Counted from the first letter of the stretch, positions 8,153-16,282 are shown. The stretch is 36,560 bases of DNA from an uncultured Clostridium sp. (GCA_946497695.1 CAMMLJ010000020.1:1-36560); one strand, 5' to 3'. A program made the numbers and translations. Notes: a model not told the origin generated them from the sequence alone.

Positions 8153-8171
8153 GGGACGTTCCTTAAATCCC
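8153..8171. repeat. Dispersed palindrome copy B (GGGACGTTCC core)
   Basis: This 19-nt segment matches copy A at 6689-6708 with one A fewer. GGGAT (8145-8149) pairs with ATCCC (8167-8171) around it, as in copy A. Both copies lie just after the stop codon of a plus-strand gene. Confidence 0.7.
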
Positions 8172-8184
8172 TATTTATTTATAA

Positions 8185-8215
8185 ACCCGTATTAATATAT
8201 TTTATTAATACGGGT
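8185..8215. terminator. Bidirectional terminator hairpin between convergent genes
   Basis: ACCCGTATTAAT (8185-8196) and ATTAATACGGGT (8204-8215) form a perfect 12-bp stem with a 7-nt loop, between the TPM gene (+) and the sspH-like gene (-). U-tracts are short on both strands. Confidence 0.65.
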
Positions 8216-8250
8216 AATTTATTTACAAAATTAAGTTCTCTGATCAAAGT

Positions 8251-8436
8251 TTAATTATTATATAAATTTTTTTCATATAAATCTTCTATATGAACATTTT
8301 TTTCTTCAAAATTATCAATAAATCCTATTTTAGCAATATCATTATTTACTTCTTGTATCCATACAGGTCTTTCATTATAAAAGATATCTACCTTTTGTTT
8401 ATTTTTTAAAATTTCGTGTATTTTGGAAGCTTTCAT
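8251..8436 (-). CDS. sspH: H-type small acid-soluble spore protein (SspH-like)
   Basis: This 61-residue protein resembles the SspH family: a short N-terminal helix (MKASKIHEILKNKQ), then VDIFYNERPVWIQEVN, matching the family pattern V-Y-N-G-x-P-V-W-I, and a C-terminal V-x-I-E-x-L ending (VHIEDLYE). SspH is a minor spore-core protein made in the developing forespore, so its presence argues for endospore formation. The second ATG (8436) is chosen because AGGAG then sits 9 nt upstream; the upstream ATG at 8445 would almost touch it. It stands alone between a terminator and a divergent-side intergenic region. The assignment rests on recalled family pattern, not a search. Confidence 0.75.
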   Translation of the reverse strand: MKASKIHEILKNKQKVDIFYNERPVWIQEVNNDIAKIGFIDNFEEKNVHIEDLYEKNLYNN

Positions 8437-8524
8437 ATAAATCATCTCCTAAAAAAAACTTGTACTATTAATATATCCAAAATCTAGAAAAATATTCCAA
8501 AAATATAATTATTTATAAACTGGG

Positions 8525-8560
8525 AAAATCCCCAAGGTGATAAGCACCATAGGGGATTTT
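8525..8560 (-). terminator. Terminator of the small membrane protein gene
   Basis: AAAATCCCC (8525-8533) pairs with GGGGATTTT (8552-8560), with an inner GGTG/CACC stem (8536-8539 with 8545-8548). It begins directly past the stop of the minus-strand gene at 8562, and T-runs occur on both sides. Confidence 0.7.
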
Positions 8561-8561
8561 T

Positions 8562-8774
8562 CTACCAGTACTGGAACCATAGTAAAACAAATACTATGGC
8601 TTTAATGATGGCAAACACTGCCCGTTCACGATCACCCATGCCTTCTGGTCGAAACAATTTGTTGAGAAGCCAATTTGCAAAAAATAGGAGAATTACAAAT
8701 AAACAAAAATAAAAAAAAGGATCTCCAAATTTCAAAATGACTCCAAGCGCAATTAAAACGATAAAGAACCACAT
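8562..8774 (-). CDS. Small hydrophobic membrane protein, unknown function
   Basis: This 70-residue protein is almost entirely hydrophobic. One or two helices span residues 2-35 (FFIVLIALGVILKF, then FFYFCLFVILLFF), a short polar loop follows (LFRPEGMGDRERA) and a last helix spans about 50-68. I do not recognise a family. The gene looks real because AGGAGG precedes the ATG, a strong promoter lies upstream at 8832-8860 and a stem-loop terminator abuts the stop. By hand count it is about 35% G+C, somewhat above its neighbours, which could mean recent arrival. Confidence 0.7.
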   Translation of the reverse strand: MWFFIVLIALGVILKFGDPFFYFCLFVILLFFANWLLNKLFRPEGMGDRERAVFAIIKAIVFVLLWFQYW

Positions 8775-8831
8775 ATTCTATGTGACCTCCTTTTCTTTTT
8801 TCTCATTCAACTGTTGATAAAATCTAAATAT

Positions 8832-8860
8832 ATTATAGCATATTAATTAACATAAAGCAA
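8832..8860 (-). promoter_or_regulatory. Strong extended -10 promoter for the small membrane protein
   Basis: On the minus strand: TTGCTT (8860-8855), a 17-nt spacer and TATAAT (8837-8832) preceded by TGC, which makes an extended -10. Confidence 0.7.
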
Positions 8861-8997
8861 AATCCACCCATTTTATAAATATCGCGACAAAATGTGATAA
8901 ATTGAAAAAATACTAAACAAAATTATTAGAGTGATTGAGACTCTTAATAAAATATAACTTTATATAGCAGATTATAAAAACCAAAAAATACTTTTCT

Positions 8998-9026
8998 TTG
9001 AACTATTATAAAAAATATGTTACACT
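8998..9026 (+). promoter_or_regulatory. Probable promoter of the GH30 gene
   Basis: TTGAAC (8998-9003), a 17-nt spacer and TACACT (9021-9026), 57 nt before the start. The rest of the 8861-9083 gap is AT-rich with no other feature that I can see. Confidence 0.5.
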
Positions 9027-9083
9027 TATAAATAAAATAGAAGTTGTAACCAAAAGATATTATTGTAAATACAGGAGGATAAA

Positions 9084-10385
9084 ATGGAAAAAATTGAAAC
9101 CGATATTATGAAACATATTTATTGGAAAAAAACAAAAGTTACTGAACTAGAATATGATGAAAATTTAGAATGGAATATAGTAAGAGTGTATCCTAATCAT
9201 ATAAAACATAAATGGATAGGAATGGGAGGAAGTATTACAGAAGCTAGTTGCTATAATTATAATCTTTTATCTAAAGAAAAACAAAAAAAATTTATAAATG
9301 CATATTATGGCAAAAATGGTCTTAATTATAATTTAGCTAGAATATCTATAGGAAGTAATGATTTTTGCATAAATTCATACGAATATTCTAAAAAAGAAGA
9401 TTTAAGTGATTTTTCTATAGAACGTGATAAAAAGTACATTTTGCCAGTTATTAATAATATATTAAAAGAAAAAAAGTTAACTTTTATTGCTAGTCCATGG
9501 TCACCACCAAAATTTATGAAAACAAACAAAGAATTGTATAATGGAGGAAAGTTATTAAAAAAATATTATTCTATATATGCTGAATATTTAATAAGATTTT
9601 TAGAGGCATATAAGAAAGAGAATATTAATATTAATTATATAACTATGCAAAATGAACCATATGCTTGTCAAAAATGGGAATCATGTAAATATTCGCTTAA
9701 TGAACAAAAACAATTTATTTATGAAAATCTTTTGAAATTATTAAGAAAAACAGATATAAAATTATTGTTATGGGATCATAATAAGGAAAATTTGTATAAT
9801 AATATTAATGAATTATATAGAGCAGATGAAAAAATAGCAGGAATTGCATATCATTGGTATTCAGGAACACATTTAACTAATTTAGAGCTAGTGGCACAAA
9901 AATATAAAGATAGTCTACTTATTCATACAGAGGGAGCATGTTATTTTTCTAATTATAATGAAAAAGGATGGATAAAAGATGCTGAAATGTATTTAATTGA
10001 CTTAATTAATGATATGAACTATGGAATGAATGGATATGTAGATTGGAATATTTTATTGGATTTTAATGGAGGGCCAAATCACAAAAATAATTTTTGTAAA
10101 AGCCCTATTATATTAAATGAAAATAGTTCAGATTTTATTTTAACGCCAATATATTATTATTTAGGGCATATTTCTAAATATGTGGAACCTGAAGCAAAAA
10201 TTCTTGCTGTAGACACGTATTTGCCTAATTTACTAGTAATAGCAACTAAAAAAGAAAATAAAATTGTAACCACTATTTTAAATTCAAATAATGAAACGAT
10301 GGAAATCAATTTATTAATAAATAAAACAAGAATTAAGGATTACATAAATCCTCATACAATATGTACATATATAGATATAATATAA
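9084..10385 (+). CDS. Glycoside hydrolase family 30 enzyme (glucosylceramidase-like)
   Basis: This 433-residue enzyme has the GH30 (beta/alpha)8 signatures. GMGGSITEASCYN near residue 46 matches the family G-x-G-x-A/S-T/I-E start, FIASPWSPPKFMKTN (134-148) is the family strand-4 region, Glu191 in MQNEP is the acid/base, and Glu283 in HTEGA is the nucleophile. A short beta region closes the C terminus. It has no signal peptide, so it should act in the cytoplasm, perhaps on imported beta-glucosides or on lipid-linked sugars. No sugar transporter or regulator is adjacent to show the substrate. ACAGGAGG gives a strong ribosome binding site. It is a single-gene unit between a promoter and a shared terminator. 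Confidence 0.9.
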   Translation: MEKIETDIMKHIYWKKTKVTELEYDENLEWNIVRVYPNHIKHKWIGMGGSITEASCYNYNLLSKEKQKKFINAYYGKNGLNYNLARISIGSNDFCINSYEYSKKEDLSDFSIERDKKYILPVINNILKEKKLTFIASPWSPPKFMKTNKELYNGGKLLKKYYSIYAEYLIRFLEAYKKENININYITMQNEPYACQKWESCKYSLNEQKQFIYENLLKLLRKTDIKLLLWDHNKENLYNNINELYRADEKIAGIAYHWYSGTHLTNLELVAQKYKDSLLIHTEGACYFSNYNEKGWIKDAEMYLIDLINDMNYGMNGYVDWNILLDFNGGPNHKNNFCKSPIILNENSSDFILTPIYYYLGHISKYVEPEAKILAVDTYLPNLLVIATKKENKIVTTILNSNNETMEINLLINKTRIKDYINPHTICTYIDII

Positions 10386-10430
10386 AAAAATGATGATAAT
10401 ATTAAAAACATCCCGTTTTTGAAATATAAT

Positions 10431-10468
10431 AAAAAAAGCCTTATACAAAATTCGTATAAGACTTTTTT
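10431..10468. terminator. Bidirectional terminator between GH30 and tRNA-Glu
   Basis: CTTATAC (10440-10446) pairs with GTATAAG (10454-10460). It is flanked by an A-run (10431-10437) on the left and a T-run (10463-10468) on the right, so it works in both directions. Confidence 0.85.
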
Positions 10469-10542
10469 GGTGACCCGTACGGGAATCGAACCCATGATTC
10501 AGCCTTGAGAGGGCTGCGTCTTAACCGCTTGACCAACGGGCC
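10468..10542 (-). tRNA. tRNA-Glu (anticodon CUC)
   Basis: Read on the minus strand, GGCCCGT opens the acceptor stem and pairs with ACGGGTC. The anticodon stem CAGCC/GGCTG encloses the loop CTCTCAA with anticodon CTC, which reads GAG. The T-arm GGGTTCGATTCCC is intact, the discriminator is A, and the CCA end is encoded (10468-10470 as TGG on the plus strand). In AT-rich genomes GAA is the common Glu codon, so this is probably the minor Glu isoacceptor. Confidence 0.95.
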
Positions 10543-10559
10543 ATAAACAAACTTTATTA

Positions 10560-10588
10560 TTTATATCATAAAAATAAAATATAGTCAA
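10560..10588 (-). promoter_or_regulatory. Promoter of tRNA-Glu
   Basis: On the minus strand: TTGACT (10588-10583), a 17-nt spacer and TATAAA (10565-10560), about 18 nt before the mature 5' end. Confidence 0.7.
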
Positions 10589-10614
10589 TAAGAACAAAAT
10601 TTCGTAAAAATCTA

Positions 10615-10642
10615 TTGACAAAAGTTAAAAATAATATATAAT
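10615..10642 (+). promoter_or_regulatory. Promoter of tlyA-recN
   Basis: Consensus TTGACA (10615-10620), a 16-nt spacer and consensus TATAAT (10637-10642), 36 nt before tlyA. Confidence 0.8.
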
Positions 10643-10678
10643 AATAAGCGAACAAAAGTTTTAAAGAAAGGCAGAAAA

Positions 10679-11494
10679 ATGTTAGAAGAAAAAGATAGAA
10701 TAGATATTGTTTTAGTAAAAAAACACTATTTTCAAACAAGACAAAAAGCTAAATATGAAATAGAACAAGGAAATGTATATGTAAATGGAAAGCAAATTAC
10801 TAAAACCAGTAAAATAATAAATTATCAAGATAATATAGAAATAAAAGGAAAAACACTAAAATATGTAAGTAGAGGTGGACTAAAATTAGAAAAAGCTATT
10901 AATTCGTTTGGGATTTCATTAACTAATAAAATATGCGCAGATATAGGGGCATCAACAGGAGGGTTTACAGATTGCATGTTACAAAATGGTGCACAAAAAG
11001 TTTATGCAATAGATGTTGGTCATTCACAATTAGCAGAAGAATTATTAAATAATGAAAAGGTAGTAAATTTGGAAGGAACCAATATTAAAGAATTAGATAC
11101 TAATAGTATAGAAAAGTTGGATTTTATTAGTTCAGATGTATCTTTTATTTCAGAAATACATGTATTGCCAAAAATATATGAATTACTAAAAATAAAAGGA
11201 AAAGCAGTTGTGTTAATAAAACCACAATTCGAAGCTGGCAGCCAACATCTAAATAAAAATGGGGTTGTAAAAAATATAAAGATACATCAAAAAGTAATTC
11301 AAAATATTGTAATGTTTGCAAATAAACTTGGATTTAGAATTATAGATGTAACATATTCTCCAATTAAAGGGCCAGCAGGGAATATAGAATATTTATTATA
11401 CGTTGAAAAAAATGAAAATAATTTATTAGATTTATACAAAATGAAAAATAATGCATTAGAAATTACTACAGAGGCATTTAAAGAATTAAAATAA
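10679..11494 (+). CDS. tlyA: TlyA family rRNA 2'-O-methyltransferase / hemolysin-like protein
   Basis: This 271-residue protein has an S4 RNA-binding domain (about 5-65: RIDIVLVKKHYFQTRQKAKY, then VYVNGKQI) and an FtsJ-type methyltransferase domain. The latter has the SAM motif DIGASTGGF (88-96), SSDVSFIS and IKPQFEAG. Mycobacterial TlyA 2'-O-methylates 16S and 23S rRNA; the hemolysin name in databases is historical. In Clostridia and Bacilli the gene normally lies upstream of recN, as here, although the argR gene usually placed between them is missing. GAAAGG is the ribosome binding site. Confidence 0.92.
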   Translation: MLEEKDRIDIVLVKKHYFQTRQKAKYEIEQGNVYVNGKQITKTSKIINYQDNIEIKGKTLKYVSRGGLKLEKAINSFGISLTNKICADIGASTGGFTDCMLQNGAQKVYAIDVGHSQLAEELLNNEKVVNLEGTNIKELDTNSIEKLDFISSDVSFISEIHVLPKIYELLKIKGKAVVLIKPQFEAGSQHLNKNGVVKNIKIHQKVIQNIVMFANKLGFRIIDVTYSPIKGPAGNIEYLLYVEKNENNLLDLYKMKNNALEITTEAFKELK

Positions 11495-11506
11495 AGAGGT
11501 GTACAT

Positions 11507-13126
11507 ATGATATCTACATTGCATATAAAAAACATAGGAATAATCGATGAGATTATGATAGATTTTTCAAAAGGATTTAATATATTAACTGGAGAAACAG
11601 GAGCAGGAAAAACGTTAATAATAGGAGCTTTAGGAATAGTTGCAGGTGGAAGATTTTCAAAAGAAATGATTAGAAAAGGTGAAAATCATTCATTTGTAGA
11701 AGTTAGTATTTATTTGCCAAATCATCCAAAAGCAGTAGATGGAAATATCATAATTTCTAGGGAAATATTTGAAAATGGTAGAAACACTTGCAAAATAAAT
11801 GGACGTTTAGTAACTGTAAATGAGTTAAAAGAATTTATGAATAATATCATAAATATACATGGGCAGAATGATAATCAGAATTTATTAAATAAAGAAAATC
11901 ACATAAAATATTTAGATAAATTTTTGGGAAAAGAATTCTTAAGTAAGAAAAATGAGTATACTGAGTTATATAATAAATATGTAGATATTAATAGAAAACT
12001 AAAAGAAAATTATGGAGATGAAAAAGAAAAACAACGTAAGTTAGATTTGTTGTATTATCAAGTAAACGAAATAAAAAATGCAAATTTAAAAATAAATGAA
12101 GATCAAGAATTAGAAGAACAAAGAAATCTTATAGTAAATGCTGAGAAAATATCTAAATCATTAAATGAGGCAGATATGCAAATAAATGAAAATGCATTAA
12201 ATTCAATAAGTATAGCAATTAAAAACTTAGAGAAAATAGAAGATATAAATATAAAATACCAAAAAACACTAAGTTCACTAAAAAGCAATTACTATGATTT
12301 ACAAGAAATTGCAATAGACTTAAGTCATTATAATTCAGATACATCTTTCGAAGAAGAAGAAAGAGATGAGATAGAAAATAGAATAGATGAGATAAATGAC
12401 TTAAAAAGAAAATATGGCAATACTATAGAAGAAATATTAAATTATAAAAATGAAGTAGAAGAAGAAATAGATAAAATAGAAAATTTAGAAGAGAAAAATA
12501 AAACATTAAAAACTGAGCTAACAAAGATAACAGTAGAATTAGAAAAAAGAGCAGTAGAATTACACGAAATAAGACAAAAGCACGGAATAAAATTAGAAAA
12601 TAAAATAAATAGTGAACTTACAGATTTAGAAATGCCTAATGCAAAATTTAAGATAAACATAGAGAATACAAATTTTAATAAAGATGGAACTGATGAAATA
12701 GAATTTATGATAACAACTAATAAAGGAGAAGACTTTAAGCCATTAATAAAAACCGCATCTGGCGGAGAAATGTCTAGAATAATGTTAGCTATAAAAACAG
12801 TGTTGTCAGATGTAGATGAAGTACCTATTTTAATATTTGATGAAATAGATACAGGTATTAGTGGAAAAGCAGGAAATGCAGTTGGAGAAAAATTAAAAAC
12901 AATTTCAAAAAATCATCAAGTTATAATAGTTACACATTTAGCTAGTATTGCAGCTAAAGGAGACTCTAATTATTATATTTATAAAGAAGTAGAGGGAGAT
13001 AATACTAAAACAAGAATAAAAAATTTAAACGAACAAGAAGTTATAGAGGAAATAGCAAGAATTGCGAGTGGAATTGTATCAGAGATATCATTAAAACATG
13101 CAATGGAATTAAGAGCAGCAGTTTAA
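11507..13126 (+). CDS. recN: DNA repair ATPase RecN
   Basis: RecN (539 aa, near the usual 550-570) is an SMC-like ATPase that acts early in double-strand-break repair and tethers broken ends. It has an N-terminal half-ATPase with Walker A GETGAGKT (29-36), a long coiled coil over about 150-370 interrupted by the head of the hairpin, and a C-terminal half with the signature TASGGEMSRIMLAIK and Walker B IFDEIDTGISGKAG. GAGGTG lies before the ATG, 12 nt after tlyA, so the two are co-transcribed. A bidirectional terminator follows. The usual downstream neighbours spoIVB and spo0A are replaced here by convergent mutS2. Confidence 0.96.
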   Translation: MISTLHIKNIGIIDEIMIDFSKGFNILTGETGAGKTLIIGALGIVAGGRFSKEMIRKGENHSFVEVSIYLPNHPKAVDGNIIISREIFENGRNTCKINGRLVTVNELKEFMNNIINIHGQNDNQNLLNKENHIKYLDKFLGKEFLSKKNEYTELYNKYVDINRKLKENYGDEKEKQRKLDLLYYQVNEIKNANLKINEDQELEEQRNLIVNAEKISKSLNEADMQINENALNSISIAIKNLEKIEDINIKYQKTLSSLKSNYYDLQEIAIDLSHYNSDTSFEEEERDEIENRIDEINDLKRKYGNTIEEILNYKNEVEEEIDKIENLEEKNKTLKTELTKITVELEKRAVELHEIRQKHGIKLENKINSELTDLEMPNAKFKINIENTNFNKDGTDEIEFMITTNKGEDFKPLIKTASGGEMSRIMLAIKTVLSDVDEVPILIFDEIDTGISGKAGNAVGEKLKTISKNHQVIIVTHLASIAAKGDSNYYIYKEVEGDNTKTRIKNLNEQEVIEEIARIASGIVSEISLKHAMELRAAV

Positions 13127-13146
13127 ATAAATGGACTAATATATGT

Positions 13147-13186
13147 AAAAAGAAGTGGACTAAATTAAATTTATCCACTTCTTTTG
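13147..13186. terminator. Bidirectional terminator between recN and mutS2
   Basis: AAAAGAAGTGGA (13148-13159) and TCCACTTCTTTT (13174-13185) form a perfect 12-bp stem with a T-rich right arm and an A-rich left arm, so it can end both convergent transcripts. Confidence 0.85.
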
Positions 13187-13196
13187 TATAATGATA

Positions 13197-15566
13197 TTAT
13201 TTTAATTCTACGATTGTGACACCCATTTCACCTTCTCCGAAAGTACCAAGTCTAAATGATTTAACATGAGGATGTTTTTTTAGAAAAGCATGAATACCAG
13301 TACGTAATTTACCAGTACCTTTTCCATGTACTATTCTAACAGTTTTTAATTTTGCTAAACTGCAATCATCCAAATATTTGTCAATAACGAAAATTGCTTC
13401 ATCAACTGTTTGTCCTATTACATTAATTTCTGGAGATATATTTTTTGATTTTGACATACCAGAGAAAGCTTTAGAAGGCATTTTATTCGTACTTTGCTTT
13501 TTATTTACAATAGAAATATCTGTAACAGGAACAAATGACTTCATATTTCCACATTGTACTTGTACTTCATTATTTTTGTTTGGTAATGATAGTAAAGTAC
13601 CATTATTCATAAATTTATTTATATATATATCCATTCCAACTTTTAATTGGTTTATATCTAAGTTACTAGAAGATGAGTTGCTTATTTTATTAGAAGAAAC
13701 CTTTTTTATAGAATCTGTTAATTTATTTCTGTAATTATCTAAATCTTTTAAAGAATTAGAAGTGTTTTCGATTTTTCTCATTTGACGTATTATATTAGTT
13801 GCTTCATCTTTTGCTGAATATAATATTTCACGAGCTTCTAGCTTAGCTTTATTGATAATTTCGTTTTGTTTGTTTTGAACATCAGAATAATCTTTTTCTA
13901 AATCTTCTTGTAATTGTGATATTTTAGCCAATCTTTGTTCAATTTCATTTTTCTCGTCTTCAATTTTTAGTTTATTATCATAAATGTTTTTTAATAAATC
14001 TTCAACATGAATAGTATCAGTATCTAAGAACTCACTAGCTCTTTGTAATATATCATCAGAAAGACCAAGTTTTTTACTAATAGCAAAAGCATTACTTTTT
14101 CCAGGCACACCGATTAAAAGTTTATAAGTAGGGGAAAGTGTGTCTATATCAAATTCTTGGCTTGCATTTTCAAAACCAGAGTGTATTAAAGCATAGTTTT
14201 TTATTTCTGGATAATGTGTTGTAGCTAGTGTTAATATTCCTCTATTATATAGAGTTTCTAATATACTGATTGCCAAGCTACTTCCTTCGATAGGATCAGT
14301 CCCAGAACCAAGTTCATCAACTAAAACTAAACTATCTGATGTAGAATTTTTTAGTATTTCTATAATATTTAGCATATGTGAAGAAAAAGTACTTAAAGAT
14401 TCTTGAATACTTTGTTCATCACCAATATCTGCAAAAACATTATCAAATACAAAAACACTACTATTTTCATTTGCTGGAATATTTAAACCAGACATAGCCA
14501 TTAATGTTATTAAACCAACTGTTTTTAAAGTTACAGTTTTACCACCAGTATTAGGTCCGGTAATTACAAGTGTATTAAAATTAATTCCTAAATTTATATT
14601 AATTGGAACTACAGCATCCTTATTTATTAAAGGATGTCTAGCTTTTATTAAATTTATTTGCTTGTCATCATTCAAAATAGGTCTTGTAGCATCTAAAGAT
14701 ATGGAATAATTTGCTTTAGCAAAAATAAAATCAAGTAATCCTATAATTCTAAGGTTATTTTCTAATTGTTCTAAAATCTCAAAAAGTGAGTTTGTAAACT
14801 TTGCTAAAATTTTTTCTATCTCTAAATTTTCTTCTACAGTTAAATTGGCAATTTTACTATTTAATTCAAAAATAGAGACAGGTTCTATAAAAACAGTAGA
14901 ACCACTATTGGACATATCATGAATAAATCCTTTTATATTATTTCTGTATTCTTCTTTTACAGGAATAACATACCTATCATTTTTTATAGTTATAACAGGT
15001 TCTTGAAGATATTTAGAATAACTTGAAGAAGATATATAATGATTTAATTTGTTTTTTATTTCTTGTTCGATTTTTCTCTTAGTTGTTCTAATATTAAATA
15101 AATTAGTGGATGATCTATCATCAACAGTATAGTCATCAATAATTGCAGAAAAAATGCTATCTTCAATATCTTTATTAGTGTATAAATTATCAAAATAATT
15201 ATATAAGCTATTAAAGTCATTTAAGTCGATAAGTTCATCAGAAAAAAAGTAATCCTTTAAATCTTTTGCTAATCTTAAAAATTTTCCGATATTTAGTACA
15301 TTTGCAATTGATAGTATATTCTTACTTTTTAATGTTTTTAAACAAATTTCAATTTCTTCTGATATTTCATAAATAGGAATATTGCCTTTTTTATATCTTA
15401 AAATAACTGCTTCATTAGTTTCGTTTAATGCCTTTGTAACTTTGTTTTTATCGTTAAAAGGGGATAAATTAGTACAATATTTTTTCCCAATAAAAGTTTT
15501 AGAATATTGTGACAAATTTTCTGTAATTTTATTAAATTCCAATTTTTCTAAATATTTATTAAACAT
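13197..15566 (-). CDS. mutS2: Endonuclease MutS2
   Basis: MutS2 (789 aa, normal length) suppresses recombination and, in Bacillus, rescues collided ribosomes. It has MutS-like core and lever helices (about 1-290), an ATPase with Walker A GPNTGGKT (337-344), Walker B LVLVDELGSGTDP and the TTHYPEIKNYA H-loop region, a coiled coil around 510-620, a KOW-like segment (LKVGMDIYINKFMNNGTLL) and a C-terminal Smr nuclease domain with HGKGTGKLRTGIHAFLKKHP. The mismatch-recognition domain I of MutS is absent, as expected. AAGGAG precedes ATG at 15566. It follows maf by 12 nt in the same transcript. Confidence 0.96.
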   Translation of the reverse strand: MFNKYLEKLEFNKITENLSQYSKTFIGKKYCTNLSPFNDKNKVTKALNETNEAVILRYKKGNIPIYEISEEIEICLKTLKSKNILSIANVLNIGKFLRLAKDLKDYFFSDELIDLNDFNSLYNYFDNLYTNKDIEDSIFSAIIDDYTVDDRSSTNLFNIRTTKRKIEQEIKNKLNHYISSSSYSKYLQEPVITIKNDRYVIPVKEEYRNNIKGFIHDMSNSGSTVFIEPVSIFELNSKIANLTVEENLEIEKILAKFTNSLFEILEQLENNLRIIGLLDFIFAKANYSISLDATRPILNDDKQINLIKARHPLINKDAVVPININLGINFNTLVITGPNTGGKTVTLKTVGLITLMAMSGLNIPANENSSVFVFDNVFADIGDEQSIQESLSTFSSHMLNIIEILKNSTSDSLVLVDELGSGTDPIEGSSLAISILETLYNRGILTLATTHYPEIKNYALIHSGFENASQEFDIDTLSPTYKLLIGVPGKSNAFAISKKLGLSDDILQRASEFLDTDTIHVEDLLKNIYDNKLKIEDEKNEIEQRLAKISQLQEDLEKDYSDVQNKQNEIINKAKLEAREILYSAKDEATNIIRQMRKIENTSNSLKDLDNYRNKLTDSIKKVSSNKISNSSSSNLDINQLKVGMDIYINKFMNNGTLLSLPNKNNEVQVQCGNMKSFVPVTDISIVNKKQSTNKMPSKAFSGMSKSKNISPEINVIGQTVDEAIFVIDKYLDDCSLAKLKTVRIVHGKGTGKLRTGIHAFLKKHPHVKSFRLGTFGEGEMGVTIVELK

Positions 15567-15578
15567 ATGAAAACTCCT

Positions 15579-16169
15579 TTATATTAAATTGTATTTTTCA
15601 AAAATTGCTTTAATCATATGTGTATCTAAACCAACTATTGAATTATAATCACCATCATAGCCTTTTAAATAAACTTTTCCTATGCCTTGAACTGCATATG
15701 CTCCAGCTTTATCCATAGGTTCTTTTGTATCAACATAAGAGCAAATATCATAATAAGACATATTTTTAAAATAAACGGTTGATTTATTAACTCTTGTTTC
15801 AAATATAATTGAATGTTCTTTTTTTATAATTACAGTAGTACCTGTATAAATATCATGTGAATTACCTTGTAATAGCTTTAAAATACGAATAGCATCATCT
15901 CTATCCTTAGGTTTACCTAAAATAATATTTCCAAAAGAAACTAGAGTATCAGAGCCAATTACAGTGTACTCGTTATTTTCTTTGTATTTATTATTAAAAA
16001 TTGAATAAGCTTTCTCATATGATAATTTTTCAGCTAATTTTTGTGGATTACTTTCAATTTTTTTTAACTTATTTTCATCTATATCACTTGGAATAATATC
16101 AAAATTACTTATTATCGTTGATAATAACTGTTTTCTTCTAGGAGAAGAAGAAGCTAAAATAAATTCCAT
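15579..16169 (-). CDS. maf: Maf nucleotide pyrophosphatase
   Basis: Maf (196 aa) hydrolyses non-canonical or modified nucleoside triphosphates such as dTTP/UTP or m7GTP and is linked to septum inhibition in Bacillus. Visible motifs are LASSSPRRKQLL at the N terminus, GSDTLVSFGNIILGKP, and the C-terminal MDKAGAYAVQGIG. The frame is open back to 16217, but ATG at 16169 is chosen because AGGAGG lies 7 nt before it and the motif then falls at residue 5. It leads a two-gene unit with mutS2. Confidence 0.95.
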   Translation of the reverse strand: MEFILASSSPRRKQLLSTIISNFDIIPSDIDENKLKKIESNPQKLAEKLSYEKAYSIFNNKYKENNEYTVIGSDTLVSFGNIILGKPKDRDDAIRILKLLQGNSHDIYTGTTVIIKKEHSIIFETRVNKSTVYFKNMSYYDICSYVDTKEPMDKAGAYAVQGIGKVYLKGYDGDYNSIVGLDTHMIKAIFEKYNLI

Positions 16170-16194
16170 AACAAAACCTCCTATAATCTTACGT

Positions 16195-16224
16195 ATTATA
16201 ACATTTTTAGTTTTCAAAAATCAA
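16195..16224 (-). promoter_or_regulatory. Promoter of maf-mutS2
   Basis: On the minus strand: TTGATT (16224-16219), an 18-nt spacer and TATAAT (16200-16195) with an extended TGT before it. It is back-to-back with the lepA promoter; the two -35 boxes lie 2 bp apart. Confidence 0.7.
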
Positions 16225-16226
16225 TA

Positions 16227-16255
16227 TTGCGTTTAAGGTTTTGCTATGATAAAAT
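16227..16255 (+). promoter_or_regulatory. Promoter of lepA
   Basis: TTGCGT (16227-16232), a 17-nt spacer and TAAAAT (16250-16255), 27 nt before lepA. Confidence 0.6.
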
Positions 16256-16282
16256 AAATAAAGTTTAAAACGGAGGAATTGT

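Noticed and set aside
8129..8166. C-terminal extension of the TPM protein
   Set aside because: These codons arise only after the apparent frameshift and read through the dispersed palindrome, so they are not considered native protein.
13378..13734. 118-codon plus-strand frame
   Set aside because: It is antisense to the C-terminal part of mutS2, has no ribosome binding site and no recognisable product.
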